Positions 25,114 to 31,984 of a DNA stretch of 38,253 nt are shown one piece after another. A program made the translations under genes and the position numbers. The stretch comes from an uncultured Spirochaetota bacterium (GTDB taxonomy: Bacteria; Spirochaetota; Spirochaetia; JAFGXN01). The stretch lies in assembly GCA_944388995.1 (NCBI GenBank), contig CALXKN010000018.1, forward strand, positions 1 through 38,253. The letters are read 5' to 3'. Numbering within the stretch: position 1 is the stretch's first letter; every line of letters begins with the position of its first letter. A model generated the notes under the pieces. It was not told the origin of the DNA, did not search any database, and saw only the letters and a list, made by a program, of their open reading frames with translations.

Positions 25114-26124
25114 ATGGCAGAGAAAATCACATTTGAAAGCTACGAACGCCGTATCGATAAAATCAAAAAGGTTCTGAAAGAGTACGGTATTAACAGTATC
25201 GAAGAGGCAAAAGAAATCTGCGACAACGCCGGAATCAATCCGTATAAGACCGTCGAAGAGACGCAGCCGATTTGTTTCGAAAATGCCAAATGGGCTTACG
25301 TGGTCGGTGCGGCGATTGCGATTAAAAAAGGGTGCACGGTTGCTGCCGACGCCGCCGAAGCCATCGGAATCGGTTTGCAGGCGTTTTGTATTCCCGGTTC
25401 GGTTGCCGAAGACCGCAAAGTCGGTTTGGGTCACGGTAACCTGGCTGCCCGCCTTTTGCGTGAAGAAACGAAGTGCTTCGCCTTTTTAGCAGGACATGAA
25501 TCGTTTGCGGCGGCCGAAGGGGCGATTAAAATTGCCGCCAAAGCCGACAAAGTCCGCAAAGAGCCGCTGCGCTGTATCCTGAACGGTCTCGGAAAAGACG
25601 CCGCTCAAATCATCAGCCGCATCAACGGATTCACTTACGTTCAAACAAAATTCGATTACTTCACCGGCGAGCTGAAAATCGTCAAGGAAATTCCGTATTC
25701 AAACGGAGAGCGGGCGAAAGTCAAATGCTACGGCGTTGACGACGTGCGCGAAGGTGTGGCGGTCATGTGGCACGAAGGCGTTGATGTTTCCATTACCGGA
25801 AACTCCACCAACCCGACCCGCTTCCAGCACCCGGTTGCCGGCACTTACAAAAAAGAGTGTGTCGAAAAAGGCAAAAAATACTTCTCCGTGGCTTCCGGCG
25901 GCGGTACGGGACGGACGCTCCACCCGGATAACATGGCGGCCGGTCCCGCGTCTTACGGTATGACCGACACCATGGGACGGATGCACTCCGACGCTCAGTT
26001 TGCCGGCTCCTCTTCGGTTCCGGCTCACGTCGAGATGATGGGCTTCCTCGGCATCGGCAACAACCCGATGGTCGGGGCGACGGTGGCTGTTGCTGTCGAC
26101 GTGGCTCAGGCACTGGCAAAATAA
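25114..26124 (+). CDS. GGGtGRT family protein
   Basis: A 336-residue protein of a family named after the motif GGGTGRT, seen here at 262-268 within ASGGGTGRTLHPDNMAAGP. No enzymatic activity is established to my knowledge. The glycine loop and the conserved acidic and His residues after it suggest nucleotide or cofactor binding (inference). There is no signal peptide or membrane segment. The frame is open from 25084, but ATG 25114 has TAGGAGGG upstream. The gene is cotranscribed with the scaffold gene and ends at a strong terminator. A second, truncated copy of its last 92 bases lies at 28811-28902. Confidence 0.92.
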   Translation: MAEKITFESYERRIDKIKKVLKEYGINSIEEAKEICDNAGINPYKTVEETQPICFENAKWAYVVGAAIAIKKGCTVAADAAEAIGIGLQAFCIPGSVAEDRKVGLGHGNLAARLLREETKCFAFLAGHESFAAAEGAIKIAAKADKVRKEPLRCILNGLGKDAAQIISRINGFTYVQTKFDYFTGELKIVKEIPYSNGERAKVKCYGVDDVREGVAVMWHEGVDVSITGNSTNPTRFQHPVAGTYKKECVEKGKKYFSVASGGGTGRTLHPDNMAAGPASYGMTDTMGRMHSDAQFAGSSSVPAHVEMMGFLGIGNNPMVGATVAVAVDVAQALAK

Positions 26125-26157
26125 GCGGCCGCTTTCGGCGGACGTTTTGCCGATTCG

Positions 26158-26202
26158 GGCTGCCTTTCGGAAAGGAATCTCCTTCCGGAGGCAGCCTTTT
26201 TT
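26158..26202 (+). terminator. Terminator of the scaffold-GGGtGRT operon
   Basis: Long hairpin with arms beginning GGCTGCCT and ending AGGCAGCC (26158-26175 with 26181-26196), a few mismatches in the middle, loop AATCT, followed by six T (26197-26202). Confidence 0.88.
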
Positions 26203-26242
26203 GTGTAAATTAACTCATTTAAAATGAATTAATTGATTTGTG

Positions 26243-26270
26243 TTGATTTTATATGTAGACAGTGTATAAT
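26243..26270 (+). promoter_or_regulatory. Promoter of the InlB/BspA repeat lipoprotein
   Basis: TTGATT (26243-26248), 16-nt spacer, perfect TATAAT (26265-26270). GGAGG at 26291-26295 precedes the ATG. The gene thus has its own promoter after the terminator. Confidence 0.65.
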
Positions 26271-26299
26271 GTAAACATTCGTTTTAAATCGGAGGCATT

Positions 26300-28354
26300 A
26301 TGAAATTGGGGAAAATAATTATTTTTTCAGTTTTTCTTTTAATTGGATGTGACAAAGAGTCGCCATTTCAAATGCTGACTGTTTCGTTTGACAGTCAGGG
26401 CGGTTCGGCAGTAGCGGCGCAAACAGTTCCTTTTGGGACGCTTTTAAAGGAACCGGAAGTTCCCGAAAAGAAGGGTGCTGTTTTCGAAGGATGGTTTACC
26501 GATAAAACAAAAGGCGATAAATGGGTGTTTTTGATTCCTGTTTCGACAGATATGACTTTGTATGCCCGGTGGAGTACCGGAATTCGTGTTTATTTTGACA
26601 GCCAGGGAGGAACTCCTGTCGACGAAACCCGCATCAATGCTGGACAACCGATCCCCCGTCCCGAAAATCCGGAAAGGGAAGGTTATACTTTTAACGGCTG
26701 GTATACGCAGCCGTTGGGAGGAGCATTGTGGGATTTTTCCGTTCCTGCCGGCGCCTCGATGACATTATATGCTCACTGGTTGCAGGGAACGTTGGTTGTT
26801 TTTGACAGCATGGGAGGCAGTGAAATTGCGGCGGTTCCCGTTAATAAGGGATTTCCGGTTGACCGTCCGATTGATCCGCAACGAATCGGATATGTTTTTC
26901 TCGGTTGGTATACCCGAGCGGAAGAGGGAGTGTTATGGGATTTTTCTGTTGCCGTAGGACGATCGATGACTTTGTATGCATATTGGGAAAAGGAAATTTA
27001 TACTGTTTCGTTTGACAGTAACGGCGGTCTCGAAAACTATTCTTCCCAAACTACAGATTACGAAACGCTTCTTTCGGAACCGATGCCGCAACCGTCGATA
27101 GCCGGCGGTCAGTTTTTGGGGTGGTTTACATCTCCCGAAGGAGGTGTTCGATGGGATTTCGCTTCATCATATGTTTCTGCTGATATGACTCTTTATGCAC
27201 AGTATCGGTTCGGTAATTGTACTATTTCTTTTGATTTACAGGGTGGAAACGGAACGGCTCCGTTACCGCAGACTGTTTCTTACGGTAGCTTAATTAAAGA
27301 ACCGCAGGTTCCGACAAAGGACGGGTACGCATTCGGAGGCTGGTATACGGAACCTCTCGGCGGAGTCAGATGGGATTTTACAATAGGGGTTTCTTCCGAT
27401 ATGATTTTGTATGCACAGTGGGGAATCCCGTTTGCACGGGCATTGACACAGGTAAAAGAAACGAGTGCCCGAAAACTGGATATGAAAATAGTCGGACCTC
27501 TCAATAAAGAGAATTTAAGTCAATTGGCAACAGAGATAAAAGCCAAAACTTCAACCGAATTTCGCCTGGATCTTTCCGGGGTAATCGGGCTGATTGAGGT
27601 TGGTAATAATTGTTTTGATAAATGTACGAATTTGAAAGAAATTCGCTTGCCCGATACTGTGGAGATTATCGGAAACTATGCATTTCGAGAAACCGGAATC
27701 GAAAAAATTTATTTCCCGAAATCTTTAAAAAAATTGGGAGATGCTGTATATGAAAAATGTTTGGGTTTAACGCGTGTCGAAATCCCCGGAGGTATCGAAC
27801 AAATCGGAGTGAATCTCTTTTATAATTGTACCGGAATTTTAACGGCTACATTGCCGGAAGGAATGTATGAAATTCCCAAAACCATGTTTCAGTATTGCAC
27901 GGCTTTAATGACGGTGAATATTCCCGAGAGTGTACGGATTATCCGTACAAGTGCATTTGCCAATTGCAAGTCCGTTACATCGTTTGTATTGCCCGATTTA
28001 CTTCTCTATATTGAAAGATCGGCTTTCAGTGATTGTGCGTTTGAATCGATTTCAGTTCCTGACTCCACATACGAGATTGGCGAATTTACATTTAACGGCA
28101 ATGAAAATTTAAAAACAGTTCGGTTGGGTTCCGGTTTATTGAAAATAGGAGAGGGAGCATTTCTTAATTGTCCGAAACTGACCCGCATGACTGTCGATGC
28201 GTTGTATCCGCCGGAATTGGGATATAAAAATTATTTGCCTTTTGATAAAGATAATGAGAATCTTTTCTTTTTTGTTCCAGAAGAAGCGTTGTCACGTTAT
28301 CAAACAGGGAATCGATGGACATATTACAATATAAAAATCAATGAACTAAATTAA
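26300..28354 (+). CDS. Repeat lipoprotein: five InlB-type repeats plus BspA-like LRR
   Basis: A 684-residue predicted surface lipoprotein. The signal ends in FLLIGC with Cys17. Five Listeria-Bacteroides (InlB B) repeats follow, each opening with a strand and F-D-x-x-G-G, with GWYT or GWFT in the middle and ending TLYA-x-W. Residues about 400-660 are LRR_5 units of the BspA kind, for example LPDTVEIIGNYAF and SAFANCKS. Such proteins commonly mediate adhesion to host or bacterial surfaces. Base composition is visibly richer in A and T than in neighbouring genes, a sign of acquisition. It has its own promoter and lies between two copies of GGGtGRT sequence. Confidence 0.9.
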   Translation: MKLGKIIIFSVFLLIGCDKESPFQMLTVSFDSQGGSAVAAQTVPFGTLLKEPEVPEKKGAVFEGWFTDKTKGDKWVFLIPVSTDMTLYARWSTGIRVYFDSQGGTPVDETRINAGQPIPRPENPEREGYTFNGWYTQPLGGALWDFSVPAGASMTLYAHWLQGTLVVFDSMGGSEIAAVPVNKGFPVDRPIDPQRIGYVFLGWYTRAEEGVLWDFSVAVGRSMTLYAYWEKEIYTVSFDSNGGLENYSSQTTDYETLLSEPMPQPSIAGGQFLGWFTSPEGGVRWDFASSYVSADMTLYAQYRFGNCTISFDLQGGNGTAPLPQTVSYGSLIKEPQVPTKDGYAFGGWYTEPLGGVRWDFTIGVSSDMILYAQWGIPFARALTQVKETSARKLDMKIVGPLNKENLSQLATEIKAKTSTEFRLDLSGVIGLIEVGNNCFDKCTNLKEIRLPDTVEIIGNYAFRETGIEKIYFPKSLKKLGDAVYEKCLGLTRVEIPGGIEQIGVNLFYNCTGILTATLPEGMYEIPKTMFQYCTALMTVNIPESVRIIRTSAFANCKSVTSFVLPDLLLYIERSAFSDCAFESISVPDSTYEIGEFTFNGNENLKTVRLGSGLLKIGEGAFLNCPKLTRMTVDALYPPELGYKNYLPFDKDNENLFFFVPEEALSRYQTGNRWTYYNIKINELN
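26378..27421 (+). repeat. Five tandem InlB-type repeat units
   Basis: Protein-level repeats at residues 27-91, 96-160, 164-229, 234-302 and 308-374 of the lipoprotein, about 65-70 residues each. The DNA copies differ considerably, so this is an old expansion, not a recent slippage. Confidence 0.85.
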
Positions 28355-28596
28355 ATTTTTTAAAATGCCGCTTTGTTTTCGGGATGTCGGGTTTTTGCGT
28401 TAAAACGGCAACAGGGGAATATCCCGCAAGGAAAAAGATAGGAAAGCGGTGTGAGCGACGCGGGATGAGGACGAACTTGTATCTTAGCGGTTACTCCCTT
28501 TTGCCTGAAAAACAGCTGATTGACTTAAAAAGAGTTCGATCTTTTTCCGCAGTCAAAAAGCATTCGCATGGATGTCTACCTCCCGCAGCTTTCGAT
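28355..28596. other. Gap with no supported gene
   Basis: About 240 bases between the lipoprotein and the acyltransferase fragment. A short open frame crosses it (28384-28695, plus strand) but has no ribosome-binding site, no protein-like composition and runs into the fragment. Nothing else is seen. Confidence 0.5.
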
Positions 28597-28637
28597 TTTC
28601 ACAGTCTGAAACAAAGTGTTTCACAGTCTGAAACACT
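28597..28637. repeat. 17-bp direct repeat with hairpin
   Basis: The same 17 bases (TTTCACAGTCTGAAACA) occur at 28597-28613 and 28619-28635, 22 nt apart. Each is a small inverted repeat, and the second extends to a 9-bp stem (28615-28623 with 28629-28637) around CAGTC. Only two copies, so not a CRISPR array. Confidence 0.7.
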
Positions 28638-28816
28638 CTGCCGGTTGCCGGCGGCTGTTTTTCGGGTCAGCAGACGCCGCAGCGGTCTTTCGTAAAACCG
28701 TTCGACCAAAGCCGCCGCGACAATGCTGCCGATAAAAAGCAAAACCGCATATCCGACAGCTCCGGCGGTCGTTGCTTCCCCCGATTCTTTTATATATTTA
28801 TAGTAAATACAGATGA
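28599..28816 (-). pseudogene. 3' fragment of an acyltransferase gene
   Basis: C-terminal part of a membrane acyltransferase, closely related to the intact gene at 29869-30963. Shared protein sequence includes ICIYYKYI and then TTAGAVGYAVLLFIGSIVA and VERFYERP. At DNA level 28684-28771 matches 29900-29987 with two differences, both silent; the short linker after KYI and the last residues differ. The fragment begins abruptly at AGATGA (28811-28816), where it joins the GGGtGRT fragment. No start codon of its own is credible. Confidence 0.85.
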
Positions 28817-28902
28817 TGGGCTTCCTCGGCATCGGAAACAACCCGATGGTTGGGGCGACGGTTGCTGTCGCCGTCGACGTGGCACAGGCACTGGCGAAAT
28901 AA
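28811..28902 (+). pseudogene. 3' fragment of a GGGtGRT gene
   Basis: Ninety-two bases matching 26033-26124 without gaps, including the stop codon. Seven bases differ, and all seven are silent third-position changes in Gly, Val and Ala codons. The rest of the gene is missing; the fragment is fused at AGATGA to the opposing acyltransferase fragment. Confidence 0.92.
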
Positions 28903-28911
28903 GCAGTTTCG

Positions 28912-28942
28912 AAAAAAAGACCTCCGAAAGGAGGTCTTTTTT
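28912..28942. terminator. Bidirectional terminator with GAAA loop
   Basis: Symmetric hairpin: A-run, GACCTCC, loop GAAA (28926-28929), GGAGGTC, T-run. It can end transcription from both sides: the GGGtGRT fragment on plus and the response regulator-GGDEF gene on minus, whose stop is 2 nt away. Confidence 0.88.
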
Positions 28943-28943
28943 G

Positions 28944-29828
28944 TTATTCCGAATCGCGTTTGCAGACGACTGTTTGGTTTTTTCCGTTGTTCTTAGCGCG
29001 GTACAGCGCTGCGTCGGCGTCATGAATCAATTCCTTAACAGTTGTTTCAGGCTGCGGAACGGCGGTTTTTATGCCGATGCTGACCGTTAAGGGCTTGTCT
29101 CCGCCTTGGAACGCGGCGGTCACAGCGGCGCTGAATTTTTGCGCCAATGAAAAAACCTCTTCTTCTTCGATGCCGGCAGTCAGAATGGCAAATTCATCGC
29201 CGCCGATACGGCAAAAAAGCGCTTTTATTCCGGAAAAAGTTGTGCGAATGGATTCCGCTACAGTTGTCAAAGCGCGGTCGCCGACTTCATGACCGTAACG
29301 GTCGTTGTGCTCTTTGAAAGAATCAATATCAATCGCTAGAATTCCGATTCGGCTGCTGTTTTCGACAGCGGCTTAAAGAATCAACGGAACGGAGGCGTCC
29401 CAGCCACGGCGATTAAGAAGCGATGTTAACGGATCCTGAGAAGAAATTTCTTTCCATTTTCGTTGTTGTTCGCAGCGCCGTAAAGCCGCACGAATGCGCG
29501 CTAAAAGTTCGCCTGTATGAAACGGTTTGACGATGTAGTCGTCAGCTCCGGCGTCCAAGCCTCTGATGATGTCTTCCGGTTCGCTTTTGGCAGATAAAAA
29601 TAAAACGGGTGAGGAAATCATCTTTCGGACTTGACTTAAAACTTCGAAGCCGCTGATTCGAGGAATCATAATGTCGAGGAGGATACAATCCCAGCTTCCG
29701 TTGAGCGCTTCTCTGACGGCACTGACGCCGTCGTGAACGGACACCGTTTCATAACCTTCCCGGTGCAGCTCCAATTCCAATAAACGCGTCAGGCGGATTT
29801 CGTCATCGATAATCAAAATTCGTTTCAT
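28944..29828 (-). pseudogene. Response regulator-GGDEF protein interrupted by TAA
   Basis: One continuous frame of 294 sense positions with a single TAA at codon 152 (29375-29373). The receiver domain is intact: acidic pair Asp9/Asp10, phosphoacceptor Asp52 and Lys101. The second half is a diguanylate cyclase domain with RIGGDEFAIL intact and a usual end (DADAALYRAKNNGKN). The stop falls in the first helices of the GGDEF domain, after SLLNRRGWD, so the cell should make only a 151-residue receiver. No start for the second half is convincing. ATG 29828 has no Shine-Dalgarno sequence, but TATAAT ends 8 nt before it. The alternative start is GTG 29834. A sequencing error at one base is possible. 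Confidence 0.85.
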
Positions 29829-29836
29829 GCTCACAA

Positions 29837-29842
29837 ATTATA
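29837..29842 (-). promoter_or_regulatory. -10 box of the response regulator gene
   Basis: Perfect TATAAT on the minus strand, ending 8 nt before ATG 29828. No clear -35 box is seen. The transcript would be leaderless or nearly so. Confidence 0.45.
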
Positions 29843-29868
29843 TTTCGCGGAAAAACATTAAACTCCCG

Positions 29869-30963
29869 TTAAAAACGTTTGCTCAGTATTTTTCTGACAG
29901 GTCTTTCGTAAAATCGTTCGACCAAAGCCGCCGCGACAATGCTGCCGATAAAAAGCAAAACCGCATATCCGACGGCTCCGGCGGTCGTGGGGGACATCTG
30001 TCTGATGTATTTATAGTAAATACAGATGAACGGATAGTGAATTAAATAGAGCGGATAGGAAATTTGCCCGAGAAATTTGACCGGAACCCGCAGAAACGAT
30101 TCGCTTTCTTTGCGCGAAGAGGCAATCAGCACAATGAGCGGAAAGAGAATCAGAATGCAGGAAATTTCATAAAGGGCGTTCATCCAAAGCGTCTGCGGAC
30201 CGCCGATGCGCGGCATTAGAAGTGCAATCGAAAGAAGAACGGTTGAAATCAGAAACGGACACGGAATCTTCCAATTCGGCCGCTTGATTCGAGCCAGCAA
30301 CAGTCCGGCCGTAAACGGAAATAGCAGCCGGGCAAATCCGGCGTAAAGGCTGTAAGGGGTCAGCTGCCATCCGCCGATAACGTCGCCGTTAGGGTTCGTC
30401 AGCAGGAAAACCGCCGTCACAATCCCGGCCGCGGCAGTCAGAAGAATCAGTGCCGCTTTCGGCAGATAACGGAAAATCAGCACATAAAGAAGATTGGCAA
30501 TATATTCGAAAAAGAGCGACCACTGCGGTCCGTTCAGCGGGTAGGATTCCCCCCAGCCGCGGACATCAAGTGCCGCCGGAACCGGCAGCATCAGCGCACC
30601 GAGCAGAGTCAGCAGCAGCACTCGTCCGACGGGAGCATCAGCGACTAAAGTTCCGCCGCCGAAGTAAAAGAAAATCGCTCCGATCACAGTTCCGAGAACA
30701 ACCATCGGCTGCAGACGGATGAGCCGCCGTTTGAAAAATGAACCGACACTGAGTTCGGCTGTCCTCTTATCATAAGCGTATCCGATTACAAAACCGGACA
30801 AAATGAAGAAAAAATCAACAGCCAAATAACCGTGATTGAACATTTGTGTAAAACGGTCGACGGCGTGGGCTTCGCCGATATGGTACAGCAAAACAATAAC
30901 AGCTGCCACTCCGCGTAATCCGTCTAAGGACGCGTAGTGAGACGGCGTTCCTTTCGGATTCAT
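29869..30963 (-). CDS. Membrane acyltransferase (OafA/acyltransferase 3 family)
   Basis: A 364-residue integral membrane protein with about ten helices that transfers acyl groups, usually acetyl, to cell-surface sugars. Family signs are SLDGLRGVAAVIVLLYHIG near the N-terminus with the catalytic His of LYHIG, then FFFILSGFVIGY and an RRLIRLQP segment corresponding to the conserved Arg-rich turn. The later QISYPLYLIHYPF is also typical. The start at 30963 has AGGAGAT upstream. It stands alone behind its own promoter, with no sugar-polymer genes around. A truncated relative is at 28599-28816. The acceptor is unknown. Confidence 0.9.
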   Translation of the reverse strand: MNPKGTPSHYASLDGLRGVAAVIVLLYHIGEAHAVDRFTQMFNHGYLAVDFFFILSGFVIGYAYDKRTAELSVGSFFKRRLIRLQPMVVLGTVIGAIFFYFGGGTLVADAPVGRVLLLTLLGALMLPVPAALDVRGWGESYPLNGPQWSLFFEYIANLLYVLIFRYLPKAALILLTAAAGIVTAVFLLTNPNGDVIGGWQLTPYSLYAGFARLLFPFTAGLLLARIKRPNWKIPCPFLISTVLLSIALLMPRIGGPQTLWMNALYEISCILILFPLIVLIASSRKESESFLRVPVKFLGQISYPLYLIHYPFICIYYKYIRQMSPTTAGAVGYAVLLFIGSIVAAALVERFYERPVRKILSKRF

Positions 30964-30995
30964 GACATATATCTCCTGACTGTAAATTTATGATA

Positions 30996-31024
30996 ATTAT
31001 ACATCGACGTTGTCTGTCCGGCAA
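30996..31024 (-). promoter_or_regulatory. Acyltransferase promoter
   Basis: On the minus strand TTGCCG (31024-31019), 17-nt spacer, perfect TATAAT (31001-30996). Confidence 0.6.
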
Positions 31025-31040
31025 CTTTTTTTTAAAACAG

Positions 31041-31068
31041 TTGATTTTCTTCCTGTTTCGGTTATAAT
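31041..31068 (+). promoter_or_regulatory. Promoter of the tautomerase-methylase operon
   Basis: TTGATT (31041-31046), 16-nt spacer, perfect TATAAT (31063-31068), followed by an AGGGGGA ribosome-binding site before ATG 31086. Same -35, spacer length and -10 as the promoter at 26243. Confidence 0.65.
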
Positions 31069-31085
31069 CGACTCAGGGGGAAAAA

Positions 31086-31427
31086 ATGCCTTTGATACAA
31101 CTGAAAACAACCGTACCGCTGCCGCCGGATCTGCGCGACGGCCTGACGGCCGATTTCGGAAAAATGATGGCGGACGCCGGAAAGCCGGAGGCGTTTCTGA
31201 TGATTGAGTTTGAAGAGGGCGCCGATCTGCGTTTCGGCGGTAAAAAACCGGAAAACGCCGCTCTCGTTGAGATGAAACAGGTCGGCGACCTCGGCCGCGA
31301 AACATATCTGCGCCTGACGGAAATCATCAGCCGCATTCTGAAGGAACGTCTCGGTACGCCGCCCGAATCGGTTTACATCACCTATCAGCCCGTCAGCGAC
31401 TGGGGTTGGAACGGAACGAATTTTTAG
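31086..31427 (+). CDS. MIF-like tautomerase
   Basis: A 113-residue homologue of macrophage migration inhibitory factor/D-dopachrome tautomerase. The conserved N-terminal proline directly after Met (MPLIQLKT) is the catalytic base in this family. The middle LVEMKQVG strand and the end DWGWNGTNF match the conserved MIF C-terminus. Members form trimers and act on phenylpyruvate-like keto acids; the physiological bacterial substrate is usually unknown. There is no signal peptide. It is first in an operon with a nitroreductase 8 nt downstream. A role at the host interface is possible but not supported by this sequence alone. Confidence 0.9.
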   Translation: MPLIQLKTTVPLPPDLRDGLTADFGKMMADAGKPEAFLMIEFEEGADLRFGGKKPENAALVEMKQVGDLGRETYLRLTEIISRILKERLGTPPESVYITYQPVSDWGWNGTNF

Positions 31428-31435
31428 GAAGGTTT

Positions 31436-31984
31436 ATGGATTTCAAGGAAATAGCGCAATGCCGGCGGAGTGTGCGCGGATACGATGCGCAGCGCCCCGT
31501 CGAAAAAGAAAAAATTGAGGCGTGTCTGGTTGCCGCGAGATTGGCGCCGTCGGCGTGCAATAGCCAGCCGTGGTTTTTTACCGTCTGTACCGGCGATACG
31601 GCCCGCAAACTGGCACCGCTGACGCAGGGAATGGGCATCAACGGCTGGACGGAAGAGGTGCCCGTTTTCGTCGTCATCAGTGAAGGCACAATGAATTTGT
31701 CGGCCCGCGCCGGTATGCTGTTGAAAAATAACGATTACCGTTCCATTGACCTCGGAATTGCCTGCGCTTATCTGACGGCTGAGGCGACAGAAATGGGTTT
31801 GTCTTCGTGCATCATCGGTTGGTTCCGGGAAAAAGCGGTGCGCCGACTGATCGGCTGTAAAGGAAAACCGCGTCTGATTGTCGCGCTCGGCTATCCGAAG
31901 ACCGATTCGGCGGCAGAAAAGCGAGAAAAAGCGAGAAAACCGGCGGATTCGATTATCAAATGGGTTGAACGGGAGGATTTATGA
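31436..31984 (+). CDS. Nitroreductase family flavoprotein
   Basis: A 182-residue FMN-dependent oxidoreductase, soluble and probably dimeric. The N-terminal CRRSVRGYD is the FMN phosphate-binding segment; ARLAPSACNSQPW and LGIACAYLTAEATEMGL are family-typical, as is GYPKTDS near the end. The substrate is not predictable. ATG 31436 lies 3 nt after AGGAAGG. The stop overlaps the ATG of the next gene (ATGA). The frame is open further upstream, inside the tautomerase gene, without a ribosome-binding site. Confidence 0.92.
   Translation: MDFKEIAQCRRSVRGYDAQRPVEKEKIEACLVAARLAPSACNSQPWFFTVCTGDTARKLAPLTQGMGINGWTEEVPVFVVISEGTMNLSARAGMLLKNNDYRSIDLGIACAYLTAEATEMGLSSCIIGWFREKAVRRLIGCKGKPRLIVALGYPKTDSAAEKREKARKPADSIIKWVEREDL

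Noticed and set aside
28597-28637. CRISPR array
   Set aside because: Only two short repeats with a 5-nt gap, and no cas genes.
28384-28695. Plus-strand 103-codon frame between lipoprotein and scar
   Set aside because: No ribosome-binding site and it overlaps the recognised acyltransferase fragment on the other strand.
28599-28902. Insertion sequence or transposon as the cause of the scar
   Set aside because: No transposase, terminal inverted repeats or target duplication found; the breakpoint is explained by 6 bp of shared sequence.
28944-29828. Programmed readthrough of the TAA in the response regulator-GGDEF gene
   Set aside because: No stem-loop or recoding context is evident, and TAA is neither a selenocysteine nor a pyrrolysine codon.
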